Shown here: positions 26,952-34,941 of the stretch, piece by piece
How the letters are laid out: each line of letters starts with the position of its first letter
Numbering within the stretch: the first letter of the stretch is position 1
Origin: Daejeonella rubra
GTDB lineage: Bacteria; Bacteroidota; Bacteroidia; Sphingobacteriales; Sphingobacteriaceae
DNA: 64,000 bases
Reading direction: 5' to 3'
NCBI RefSeq assembly: GCF_900103545.1
Contig: NZ_FNHH01000011.1
Location: 56,234 to 120,233 of the forward strand
The notes under the pieces: model-generated
The model's input: the letters and a program-made list of their open reading frames with translations, nothing else
The model's database searches: none
What the model was told of the DNA's origin: nothing
Translations under genes and position numbers: made by a program

Positions 26952-28043
26952 ATGGCTATTATAAAAGATAAAGCATATAATAATTTACCTTTTCTTCCTC
27001 CAAAGGAGTCTTCGGTAGAAACAGTTAAGGTTTTAAAACAAGTTAGCAAATCAGCTGTTGCATTGGCTGAATTAAAGGGACTTGCTAAAACATTACCCAA
27101 TCCGAATATTTTGATAAATGCAGTTGTATTAAAAGAAGCGCAGGCAAGTTCTGAAATTGAAAATGTAATTACAACTCAAGATAAACTATATCAGGCTTTA
27201 TTCGCAAAATCAGTAAAGCCTGATATTGCAACAAAAGAAGTTTTGCGTTATCGAGAGGCCTTACTAATGGGAACACAACTTATAAAGGAAAGAGGGTTTC
27301 TTAATACAAATGGCATTATTGATATTCAAAGTGAATTAGAAGAGAATAATGCTGGTATTCGAAAACTTCCGGGAACAGCTTTAGTAAATGATTTAACCAA
27401 TGAAATTATTTATACTCCACCGGATAAATACGATACCCTATCTGACTTAATGAAAAATTTAGAAGAATATCTAAATGATGATTCAGATGATATTTCACCA
27501 CTAATTAAATTAGCCATTCAGCATTACCAATTTGAAAGTATTCATCCATTTTATGACGGGAATGGTAGAACTGGAAGAATAATAAATGTTATTTATTTGA
27601 TTTTAAAAGGACTTTTAGATGAACCTGTTTTATACTTAAGTTCGTTCATTATAAAAAGGAAAGCTGATTATTATCGGCTTCTCCAAGAGGTTAGGACTAA
27701 AAATAATTGGGAAGATTGGATACTATTTATTTTAAAGGGCGTTGAAGAAACAGCAATTGAAACCATCAAACAAATAAATAAAATCAATACAACATTCAGC
27801 GAAACACAAAAATTAGTTCAGGAAAAGTTGCCTAAAATTTATTCAAAAGATTTAATTGAGCAATTATATATTCATCCTTATTGCAAAATAGAATTTCTGG
27901 TATCCAATCTTAAAATTGAACGCAAAGCAGCTTCTCGTTATTTAGCTAATCTTGAAGAAATAGGCATTCTAAAATCACAACAAAAGGGTAAAGAGACAAT
28001 TTACATCAATTCAAAACTTTACGATCTGCTTAAAAAAGGATAA
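26952..28043 (+). CDS. Fic-family protein (probable AMP-transferase, class II)
   Basis: 363 residues. The Fic active-site motif HPFYDGNGRTGR (residues 198-209) is complete, including the catalytic His and the phosphate-binding GNGR. An N-terminal inhibitory helix motif of the [S/T]xxxE[G/N] type is present as SSEIEN (residues 66-71), marking a self-inhibited class II Fic. The C-terminal part (about 290-363) forms a winged helix-turn-helix (IEQLYIHPYCKIEFLVSNLK, ERKAASRYLANLEEIGILK), common in this subfamily. No antitoxin-like gene is adjacent, consistent with internal inhibition. It may transfer AMP to a protein target that cannot be named from sequence. Its AT content is higher than that of neighbouring genes, hinting at transfer. 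Confidence 0.93.
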   Translation: MAIIKDKAYNNLPFLPPKESSVETVKVLKQVSKSAVALAELKGLAKTLPNPNILINAVVLKEAQASSEIENVITTQDKLYQALFAKSVKPDIATKEVLRYREALLMGTQLIKERGFLNTNGIIDIQSELEENNAGIRKLPGTALVNDLTNEIIYTPPDKYDTLSDLMKNLEEYLNDDSDDISPLIKLAIQHYQFESIHPFYDGNGRTGRIINVIYLILKGLLDEPVLYLSSFIIKRKADYYRLLQEVRTKNNWEDWILFILKGVEETAIETIKQINKINTTFSETQKLVQEKLPKIYSKDLIEQLYIHPYCKIEFLVSNLKIERKAASRYLANLEEIGILKSQQKGKETIYINSKLYDLLKKG

Positions 28044-28080
28044 AAATAACATGTACCAACTTGTCTCACGACTACGATGT

Positions 28081-28111
28081 CATGTACCAAAAAATAAATT
28101 ATTGGTACATG
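28081..28111. repeat. Inverted repeat CATGTACCAA / TTGGTACATG
   Basis: Perfect 10 bp arms (28081-28090 and 28102-28111) around an 11-base AT-only loop, 38 bp after the Fic stop. CATGTACCAA also occurs as a direct copy at 28050-28059. It could be a terminator without a clear T-run or a protein-binding site. Confidence 0.7.
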
Positions 28112-28587
28112 AAAAACAAATATGTAATAAATGGCCTATATGTAAAAAGTGTATCCCAGGAGGCTAAATAGAGTACCTTAAAGACAATTTCCATAAAACA
28201 GTTTTATCAAATCCAATTTTTCAAATCTGTTTTCAAAGACAGAGAAGATGTGTTTGCGATTAGTTGTCTATTCCGCTGATGCTGATCAGTGATCTGGAAT
28301 TTTGAGCACCACTCTGTAAGGTAATTTGCTCTTCCTGAATGGCAGCAAATTTGAAGGCCTTTTTTATATAAAGGCACACATAATCAATTATTCCCTATTG
28401 TCCGTGGAGTTTCTACCGATTTTTTTAAATAGATTTATAAGTACAAGAGGTTGGGCTGTTATATAGTTTAGCGAAGCTTGCAATTGATTGTAAGAATAAC
28501 TCGCACCAGAGCAGGGCCAATGTTTATATGTGTTTTACACATAAATGATAAAAACCCAATGATTATTGAATTGCAATGTAGGCATTA

Positions 28588-28669
28588 TCAACCTGAACTC
28601 GATTCTGTCAACCTGAACTCGATTCTGTCAACCTGAACTTGATTCTGTCAACCTGAACTTGATTCAGGT
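28588..28669. repeat. Four tandem 20 bp repeats ending in a hairpin, abutting the aroK stop
   Basis: TCAACCTGAACTCGATTCTG is repeated four times in phase (28588, 28608, 28628, 28648) with a C/T change in the later copies. The last copy runs into the palindrome ACCTGAACTTGATTCAGGT (28651-28669, 7 bp stem), which could act as the aroK terminator. It resembles REP-type intergenic repeats rather than CRISPR because there are no spacers. Confidence 0.8.
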
Positions 28670-28673
28670 CAGG

Positions 28674-29177
28674 TCACCCCAAATTCAAATAAAACGCCAA
28701 CCTCTCTGCAGTCAGATCACTGGCGCTCACTACAAATTTCGACTGGTTATAAAATGGTTCCCGTTCTGCCAGTTTAGTACTGATAAAACCTTCAAGTTCA
28801 TCACCTTTTAAATGGCGGATCAGAGGGCGGTCGGTCTTTGAATTCTCCAGTCTGTTGGCAAGTGCCTTTGGAGAGAGAGAAAGATAAGCCACCAGACCGT
28901 TTTCATTCATCCAGGACATATTATCAGCAAAACATGGCGCTCCGCCACCGGTGGCTATAATTACATTCTCAGGGAATTCAGTTTTCTGTAATACATCTTT
29001 TTCCAGATCACGAAAAGCGTTCTCACCATGAAGTTCAAAATACTCAACAATACTCATTCCAACCTTAGATTCAATTAATTTATCTAAATCGATAAAATCA
29101 TATTTTAAATAGTTAGCTAATTTTTTTCCAATAGTAGTTTTGCCACTACCCATAAATCCAACCAGAAATACCTTCAT
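28674..29177 (-). CDS. aroK: Shikimate kinase
   Basis: Phosphorylates shikimate at the 3-hydroxyl with ATP in aromatic amino acid synthesis. The Walker A motif GFMGSGKTTIGKKLA is at residues 7-21, the shikimate-binding DLDKLIE is near 32-38, and FRDLEKDVL plus ATGGGAPCF are typical. 167 residues is normal. The start lies 81 bp from the stop of the BT_3928-like gene upstream on the same strand, with that gene's terminator between them, so aroK probably has its own promoter. Confidence 0.95.
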   Translation of the reverse strand: MKVFLVGFMGSGKTTIGKKLANYLKYDFIDLDKLIESKVGMSIVEYFELHGENAFRDLEKDVLQKTEFPENVIIATGGGAPCFADNMSWMNENGLVAYLSLSPKALANRLENSKTDRPLIRHLKGDELEGFISTKLAEREPFYNQSKFVVSASDLTAERLAFYLNLG

Positions 29178-29227
29178 AAATTACTAATTACAATTTCTAA
29201 GCAGAGAAACAGTTCTGCTTTTTGTGT

Positions 29228-29256
29228 TAAAAAAAACAGCATTTAAGCTGTAAAAA
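29228..29256 (-). terminator. Rho-independent terminator of the BT_3928-like gene
   Basis: On the minus strand the stem ACAGC-TTAAAT-GCTGT is followed by a run of T residues (A-run at 29229-29235 on the plus strand), immediately after the stop at 29258. Confidence 0.65.
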
Positions 29257-29257
29257 A

Positions 29258-30412
29258 TCAATTATTACCAAAGTATTTGGCAACCAGTTCATCGTAAGAT
29301 GGTACATTATGAAAATGCCATTTATTGATAACGGTCCCCTGCTTCAATAAAAGCACTCCGGGGTTTGCCCTGACCATGCTCTTCAAGGGGATGCCGTCGG
29401 CATAAAAAACCTCCATGACGAGTTTATTCTTTTTACTGAACGATTCAGCATCCTGAGCTGAATTTGAGGTAAGCAGGACCGTACGAATATTATAATTTTC
29501 GGCAGCATTGATAGCAAGAGCATTTAAATTTCCAATACCTGTTGCATCGGTTTTGGCAAGATCATACGCAACGATAACCAGATTATAGTATGGATTTTCC
29601 AGGATCTCCTGGTTATAATCGGTCCCCTGACTATCGGTGATCTTCAGATCCTTGATCTTGAGATCAAACCCCTTTTTGATGAGTTTAGTGACCGGTTCCC
29701 CTGTTATCTCCCAGTTTTTATCCTTCCATATCTCAGTTTTGAGGTATTCCTTATCGGTCATCGACTTCGTTCCACCGGTACTCTTATTTTTAAGATTATA
29801 AGTGATCTCATACACATCCGGTGCAGCTCCCGGAGGAGTGATCATCAGTTGGGGAATATTGTTCCCGATCTTATACGGTAGAAAATCAAGTATTGGAAGG
29901 TAGTTATAGGTAAACAATCCAAAACCAAGAGATAAGATCAACACAAGTCCAGCAACAAGTTGTTGAGCCTTTTTACCAGCGATCACCGGCAAAATTTCTT
30001 TGCGTTTTATAAAGATCTGCAGGATCATAGAAAACAGGACAATATCCTTAATAAAAGACTGCCATGGTGTTAGGGGTATCGCATCTCCAAAGCAGCCACA
30101 AGAGGTCACGACTTCAAAAAATGCAGAATAAAATGTAAGGAAAGTGAAGAAAATTATAATGATGAGCAGTCCCCATGCCACTTTAGAGCTCCAGAATCCT
30201 AATAAAAGCAATGCACCAAGAACAATCTCCAGCGTACAAAGTAAAATAGCCAGTGCTACAGCAAAATCATTCAGAAAGCTGATATGAAATACCTCGAAAT
30301 ACTCCTGAAGCTTATATCCGAATCCCAAAGGATCATTGGCTTTGATCAGCCCTGAAAATATAAAGAGCAGTCCTACGATCGCTCGTCTGATATGGAAAAA
30401 GGCATTTTTCAT
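29258..30412 (-). CDS. BT_3928-like DoxX/MauE-type membrane protein
   Basis: 384 residues. The N-terminal half has four transmembrane helices in a DoxX/MauE arrangement (RRAIVGLLFIFSGLIKANDP; ALAILLCTLEIVLGALLLLG; WGLLIIIIFFTFLTFYSAFF; then TSCGCFGDAIPLTPWQSFIKD with a Cys pair). A fifth helix near residue 150 (LVAGLVLILSLGFGLFTY) precedes a C-terminal periplasmic domain that looks thioredoxin-like without a CxxC (LVIVAYDLAKTD ... GVLLLKQGTVINKWHFHNVP). Families with this CGCFGD loop are linked to quinone/thiol redox. The role here is not known. DUF1599 lies 66 bp upstream on the same strand. Confidence 0.82.
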   Translation of the reverse strand: MKNAFFHIRRAIVGLLFIFSGLIKANDPLGFGYKLQEYFEVFHISFLNDFAVALAILLCTLEIVLGALLLLGFWSSKVAWGLLIIIIFFTFLTFYSAFFEVVTSCGCFGDAIPLTPWQSFIKDIVLFSMILQIFIKRKEILPVIAGKKAQQLVAGLVLILSLGFGLFTYNYLPILDFLPYKIGNNIPQLMITPPGAAPDVYEITYNLKNKSTGGTKSMTDKEYLKTEIWKDKNWEITGEPVTKLIKKGFDLKIKDLKITDSQGTDYNQEILENPYYNLVIVAYDLAKTDATGIGNLNALAINAAENYNIRTVLLTSNSAQDAESFSKKNKLVMEVFYADGIPLKSMVRANPGVLLLKQGTVINKWHFHNVPSYDELVAKYFGNN

Positions 30413-30478
30413 GTAGGAATGTATAGAATAAATTTAAAAATGAATGTCTGGAAAAGAATTATTCAGAATGATGTCTGC

Positions 30479-31030
30479 TTAGGAATCCTTGTGAAGGCCA
30501 AGCTTAATCAATGCAAAGACCGCATAATTCAGCATGTCCTGATAATTTGCACGCACACCTTCAGATGCTAATGTCTGCCCGAGATTATCTTCGATCTGTT
30601 TCACTCTGAGTATTTTCATCAGGATAAGGTCGGTCAATGAGCTGATCCGCATATCTCTCCAGGCTTCTCCGTAGTCATGATTTTTGGCAAACATCAGTTC
30701 CTTGGTCTCGTTGACCTTTTTATCAAAGTACATTTCAACCTCATCTACCGGAAGTTCAGTCCGCTCATCATTTTCCAGGTCGATCTGCATCATCGCAATG
30801 ACGCAATAGTTAACGATACCAATATATTCGGAGGTAATATCCTCCCCTACTTTTGATACTTTCTTCTCCTCAAGCGTCCGGATCCTTTGTGCTTTAATAA
30901 AGATCTGGTCGGTTATTGAGGAGATCCTCAGGATACGCCATGCAGTACCGTAATCAGTACTTTTCTTTAAAAATAGCTCCCTGCACACCCTGATCACACC
31001 ATCATATTCTACTGAAGTTTTGTTTATCAA
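30479..31030 (-). CDS. DUF1599 protein (duplicated nucleotide-modification-associated domain)
   Basis: 183 residues made of two related halves. Each contains a K-x-x-DYG-x-AWR-x-x-RISS-x-TD motif (STDYGTAWRILRISSITDQI near 38 and NHDYGEAWRDMRISSLTDLI near 122) and an R-x-KQIE/RTLE segment. The domain has been grouped with nucleotide-modification-associated domains and all-alpha pyrophosphatase-like folds, but I know of no demonstrated activity. It is divergent from folP, with a 54 bp gap holding both promoters. Confidence 0.85.
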   Translation of the reverse strand: MINKTSVEYDGVIRVCRELFLKKSTDYGTAWRILRISSITDQIFIKAQRIRTLEEKKVSKVGEDITSEYIGIVNYCVIAMMQIDLENDERTELPVDEVEMYFDKKVNETKELMFAKNHDYGEAWRDMRISSLTDLILMKILRVKQIEDNLGQTLASEGVRANYQDMLNYAVFALIKLGLHKDS

Positions 31031-31084
31031 AGCCTTAATATTTTATTTGTTAGAACCATGAATTAATCGGTATTTTGCCCTGAT

Positions 31085-31957
31085 ATGGCGGATAAAAATA
31101 CAGTTTTTCAGCAAAAATTAACGTTAAATGTTCGCGGAACCCTTCTGGATCTCTCAAAGCCAAAGATAATGGGGATCCTGAATCTCACGCCGGATTCCTT
31201 TTATGACGGCGGGAGGAACAACAGTTTGGAGAACGCATTGAGAAAAACTGAACAATTAGTATCTGAAGGTGCCGACCTGATCGACCTGGGAGCTTATTCA
31301 TCAAGGCCCGGAGCTGAGCATATTTCGGAAGAAGTTGAATTTGAACGTATGATTCCTGTGATCAGGGCAATAGCGAAAGAATTTCCAAAGGCTTTACTTT
31401 CGGTCGATACATTCAGGTCAGGAATAGCCAGAGCAGCGATCGGTGAAGGTGCCGATATGATCAATGATATCTCTGCCGGGGCAATGGATGATGCCATGTT
31501 CCGGACCATAGCAGAATTGAAAGTGCCCTATATTCTGATGCATATGAGAGGCACTCCTCAGACCATGGCCTCAGAAACAAATTATACAGATCTGATCGTG
31601 GAATTAGCGCAGTATTTTGCCGAAAAAATTCATAAGCTAAAAGAATTGGGCGTTAAGGATCTGATCATTGACCCTGGATTTGGCTTTGCCAAAACATTGG
31701 AACAGAATTATGAACTTCTGGGAAAGCTGGAACATTTAAAAATTACGGGGCATCCGGTTCTGGCAGCGCTTTCACGTAAATCAATGGTATATAAACTACT
31801 CGAAACTGATGCAGAACATGCCCTGAATGGTACTACAGTAGCAAATACCATCGCACTAATGAATGGAGCAAATATTTTACGGGTACATGATGTTCTTGCT
31901 GCAAAAGAGGCTGTTAAGATCGTGGAACAGGTAGCATCCTCAATCAAAAGAATATAA
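31085..31957 (+). CDS. folP: Dihydropteroate synthase
   Basis: Condenses 6-hydroxymethyl-dihydropterin pyrophosphate with p-aminobenzoate in folate synthesis, the target of sulfonamides. TIM-barrel of 290 residues with GILNLTPDSFYDGG (near 30-43), GADLIDLGAYSSRPGA, SVDTFRSG, INDISAG, YILMHMRGTPQTM, DPGFGFAKT and ALSRKSM. It is followed 27 bp downstream by cdaA, a gene pair often seen together, suggesting an operon. Confidence 0.96.
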   Translation: MADKNTVFQQKLTLNVRGTLLDLSKPKIMGILNLTPDSFYDGGRNNSLENALRKTEQLVSEGADLIDLGAYSSRPGAEHISEEVEFERMIPVIRAIAKEFPKALLSVDTFRSGIARAAIGEGADMINDISAGAMDDAMFRTIAELKVPYILMHMRGTPQTMASETNYTDLIVELAQYFAEKIHKLKELGVKDLIIDPGFGFAKTLEQNYELLGKLEHLKITGHPVLAALSRKSMVYKLLETDAEHALNGTTVANTIALMNGANILRVHDVLAAKEAVKIVEQVASSIKRI

Positions 31958-31984
31958 ATCGTAATTAATCTTTACTTTAGTAAG

Positions 31985-32776
31985 ATGGAAGGTTTTGATT
32001 TCAGTTTCCTCAATTTGCGTTTCCTTGATGTATTAGATATCATTCTGGTTGCTTTTATAATTTATTACGTTTACAACCTGATCAGGGGAACCATTGCCCT
32101 TAATATTCTACTCGGATTAGTGATCATTTATGCGGCTTACATGATGGTAAAGCAGGCAGAAATGCGCCTTCTTACCGAACTTTTAGGAGGATTTGTCAGT
32201 GTTGGTTTCATCGCTTTGATCGTTGTATTTCAGCAGGAGATCAGGCGTTTCCTCTTATTGATCGGAAGAAATGCATCCCTTCAAAAAAACAAGGCATGGT
32301 GGTCCTTCCTCTTTGGCAGTAAAGAGGTTATAAAAAATAATTCAGCTCGTATTAAACCAATTATTGATGCCTGCAAGAGTATGCAGAAAAGCCGTACAGG
32401 TGCCTTAATTGTTTTCGCTAAGTATTATGATGAACAATTTTATCAAAACAGCGGAGAAATAATTGAGTCGAAAATATCAAAACGTTTATTGGAGAGCATC
32501 TTCCAGAAAAACAGTCCGCTGCATGATGGCGCAGTGATCATTTCCGAGAACCGCATCAAATGTGCTAGCAGCATCTTACCCCTCACAGAAAACGATAAAC
32601 TACCACCACAATTCGGACTGAGGCACAGAGCTGGTATTGGTATTTCAGAAATGAGTGATGCCGTAGCTGTGATCGTATCTGAAGAAACCGGCGAAATATC
32701 CTATGCCAAACAGGGCCGTGTACGAATGAACCTTACTTTTACGGAGCTTGAAAAATTGCTGAATAAAGATTTTTAA
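31985..32776 (+). CDS. cdaA: Diadenylate cyclase, c-di-AMP synthase
   Basis: Makes c-di-AMP from two ATP. The N-terminal membrane part has three helices (about 15-33, 36-54 and 68-87). The DAC domain follows, with the catalytic DGA motif (181-183 in SPLHDGAVII) and RHR (213-215 in GLRHRAGIGI). 263 residues is normal for the CdaA/DisA_N type. In other bacteria c-di-AMP controls potassium and osmolyte transport and envelope stress. No phosphodiesterase gene is adjacent. Probably co-transcribed with folP. Confidence 0.95.
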   Translation: MEGFDFSFLNLRFLDVLDIILVAFIIYYVYNLIRGTIALNILLGLVIIYAAYMMVKQAEMRLLTELLGGFVSVGFIALIVVFQQEIRRFLLLIGRNASLQKNKAWWSFLFGSKEVIKNNSARIKPIIDACKSMQKSRTGALIVFAKYYDEQFYQNSGEIIESKISKRLLESIFQKNSPLHDGAVIISENRIKCASSILPLTENDKLPPQFGLRHRAGIGISEMSDAVAVIVSEETGEISYAKQGRVRMNLTFTELEKLLNKDF

Positions 32777-32809
32777 TTCTCTATTTAAAAACACCAGGCA
32801 TTTAACTCC

Positions 32810-34081
32810 TTACTGCTTATACACCACTCCTTCTTTCATCACAAAGTTCATTGAACTCAAAACTTTAATATCCTTTAGCGGATCACCGTTTACGGCAATT
32901 ATATCTGCAGATTTTCCTCTCTCAATTGAACCAATAAGAGCAGAAATACCTAAAAGATCGGCGGCATTCATAGTCGCTGATTTGATAGCCTCCATTGCCG
33001 GCATTCCCGCCTCAACCATATATTCAAACTCTTTATAGTTCTTACCATGAGCAAATACGCCCGCATCGGTACCAAAGGCAATTTTAACGCCTGCTTTATA
33101 TGCTTTAGCAAAGGTGCTTTGAATTTTCGGCCCGGTTGCAATTGCTTTGGGAACTACCAGCGGAGGGTAATATCCCGGAATTTTAGCTGAATCAGCTACT
33201 GATTTTCCAGCTGTAATTGTGGGAACATAATATGTACCTTTTTCCTTCATTAATGCGATTACCTCATCATCCATGAAAGTCCCGTGTTCAATAGAAGAAA
33301 CACCCGCCCGTATGGCCCTTTTCATTCCTTCAGCACCATGAGCATGTGCTGCAACTCGATAACCATAATCTTTGGCGGTACTGACCACCGCCTTAATTTC
33401 ATCTTCTGTAAATTGTGCACCTGCACCATCCTTCGCATTACTTAAAACGCCGCCAGTCGCAGTTATTTTAATTACATCTGAACCTTCTTTATAACGTTGT
33501 CTAACTGCTTTTCTTGCTTCCTCCGGACTGTTAACTACCCCATCTTTCGCCTCGGGATCTCCAATTAATGCCCTGCTGTACCCATTTGACGGATCAGCAT
33601 GGCCACCCGTAGTAGCAATACTTTTACCTGCGGCTAAAATCCTCGGACCTTTAATATCTCCCCCATTGATCGCATTTCTTAGCGATACCGCTACAAAACC
33701 ACCAAGGTCTCTAACCGTTGTAAAACCTGCCATGAGCGTACGCTCAGAAAACTTCACTGCCTTTAAAGCATAGTCATCATCGTTAAGAGTAAACTCTTCC
33801 ATATACTGATTCTTGCTTGTCTCTCCTGAAAGATGAACATGAGAATCGATAAATCCGGGCATCACGGTCTGATTTCTCAAATTAATGAGCTTATCATTAG
33901 CAGCGCCCGACTGATAGCCCTTTCTGACATCTATAATTTTATTGGATTCCACTACGATGGTCACCTCAGTTTGAACCGAGCTTAATTTTCCATCGATCAG
34001 GCGACCACATTGAATAAATGTTTGCTGTGCAAAAGCAGGAACAGCTAAAAAAGCAGAAAAGAGAATAGCAATAAGTTTCAT
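32810..34081 (-). CDS. Secreted metal-dependent amidohydrolase (imidazolonepropionase/Xaa-Pro dipeptidase-like)
   Basis: 423 residues with a signal peptide (MKLIAILFSAFLAVPAFA), so it is exported. Amidohydrolase-superfamily motifs in order: GFIDSHVHLSG (metal-binding HxH), the region VIKITATGGVL with the lysine that may be carbamylated, the metal His in RVAAHAHGAEGM, then SIEHGTFMD, and the catalytic Asp in IAFGTDAGVFAHG. Exported members are often dipeptidases or prolidases, or hydrolyse cyclic amides. The substrate is unknown. Convergent with cdaA. Confidence 0.88.
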   Translation of the reverse strand: MKLIAILFSAFLAVPAFAQQTFIQCGRLIDGKLSSVQTEVTIVVESNKIIDVRKGYQSGAANDKLINLRNQTVMPGFIDSHVHLSGETSKNQYMEEFTLNDDDYALKAVKFSERTLMAGFTTVRDLGGFVAVSLRNAINGGDIKGPRILAAGKSIATTGGHADPSNGYSRALIGDPEAKDGVVNSPEEARKAVRQRYKEGSDVIKITATGGVLSNAKDGAGAQFTEDEIKAVVSTAKDYGYRVAAHAHGAEGMKRAIRAGVSSIEHGTFMDDEVIALMKEKGTYYVPTITAGKSVADSAKIPGYYPPLVVPKAIATGPKIQSTFAKAYKAGVKIAFGTDAGVFAHGKNYKEFEYMVEAGMPAMEAIKSATMNAADLLGISALIGSIERGKSADIIAVNGDPLKDIKVLSSMNFVMKEGVVYKQ

Positions 34082-34125
34082 ACAGGGTTTTTTGGTTAAT
34101 CTAAACTATCTAAAAAAAGGCATAA

Positions 34126-34152
34126 AACAAAAAATCCGGCCTGAGACCGGAT
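34126..34152 (-). terminator. Terminator of the bacilliredoxin gene
   Basis: On the minus strand ATCCGG-TCTCAGG-CCGGAT is followed directly by a T-rich tract, 30 bp after the stop at 34182. Confidence 0.65.
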
Positions 34153-34181
34153 CTTATTATTAATAAATGTTTTGATTTTGT

Positions 34182-34592
34182 TTAGCAATATTGATCAAAA
34201 GCCTGGCTCAGGTTATCAGCGATCATTTGAGCAGGGCGACCTTCAATTTGATGACGTTCGATCATATGTACTAATTTACCATCCTTAAATAAGGCAATGG
34301 CAGGAGAAGATGGAGGGTAAGGAAGCATATGAGCTCTTGCCGTGTCTACCGCTTCTTTTTCCATACCGGCGAATACCGTAATAAATCTATCCGGGTGTTT
34401 TTCATTCTGGGTGGAGATCCTGGCAGCAGGACGGGCATTGGCAGCAGCGCAACCGCAAACCGAATTAACCATTACTAATACCGTGCCTTCTGATTTTATA
34501 GCCTGATCAACTTCTTCAGCTGTTCTCAGATCCTGAAATCCGGCATTGGTCAGTTCCTGACGCATTGGTGCCACTAAATATTCTGGATACAT
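34182..34592 (-). CDS. BrxA/BrxB-family bacilliredoxin
   Basis: 136 residues with a thioredoxin-like fold and the CxC active site (C46 and C48 in VNSVCGCAAANARPAA), followed by FAGMEKEAVDTARAHM and PSSPAIALFKDGKLVHMIERH. Homologues remove bacillithiol from proteins under oxidative stress. Whether this organism uses bacillithiol cannot be seen here. Monocistronic, with a terminator after it. Confidence 0.92.
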   Translation of the reverse strand: MYPEYLVAPMRQELTNAGFQDLRTAEEVDQAIKSEGTVLVMVNSVCGCAAANARPAARISTQNEKHPDRFITVFAGMEKEAVDTARAHMLPYPPSSPAIALFKDGKLVHMIERHQIEGRPAQMIADNLSQAFDQYC

Positions 34593-34941
34593 ATCTTATT
34601 TAAATTAATGAGTAAAAATTGAAATTAAACAAAGTTAAGTATTTGAAAGTCATACATCCTAAATCATCGGACTTTTGACGTTGCAATTACTAAAACCTTT
34701 TACCTGATTTAATAAAAACAGCATCAGGACGGTTTAAAAAAGGCCTTTTACCATTCGATTGTAATAAAATTAAATTACTTATTTCCCATAAGCCAGTTTT
34801 ATTGAATTAGTCAAAAAAACTGTACTTTTGCGCAACGTTTTTAAAACCGGCCTTTTTAGATACTATCTGAAAAAAATCTGGCTATCAAAAAACTTAATTA
34901 TTTATTTATCAATACGTTAAATCGTATTTAAACCACAAACT
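34593..34941. other. Intergenic region between bacilliredoxin and ahcY
   Basis: 349 bp holding divergent promoters. The ahcY promoter is clear (34802-34830). I looked for a SAH or SAM riboswitch in the 110 bp leader of ahcY and could not recognise one by eye. Confidence 0.5.
34802..34830 (+). promoter_or_regulatory. Housekeeping promoter of ahcY
   Basis: A -33 TTG (34802-34804) and a -7 TACTTTTG (34823-34830), a perfect TAnnTTTG with an 18-base spacer. The transcript leader is about 105 bases. Confidence 0.75.

Larger units (their letters stand above)
28044..28673. other. 630 bp non-coding region with repeats and a possible coding remnant
   Basis: This gap between the convergent Fic and aroK genes contains a 10 bp inverted repeat (28081-28111) and four 20 bp direct repeats (28588-28667). 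On the minus strand a 44-codon open stretch (28394-28260) reads like the end of a protein (KKAFKFAAIQEEQ ... SLISISGIDN) but has a stop just upstream and no start, so it may be a decayed gene end. A 20-codon plus-strand ORF at 28110-28172 also exists and is not convincing. Confidence 0.45.

Noticed and set aside
28588..28669. Short regularly spaced repeats resembling a CRISPR array
   Set aside because: The 20 bp units are directly adjacent, with no variable spacers and no cas genes nearby.
34831..34941. SAH or SAM riboswitch in the ahcY leader
   Set aside because: The leader is AT-rich with no recognisable conserved aptamer core by eye; a covariance-model search would be needed to change this.
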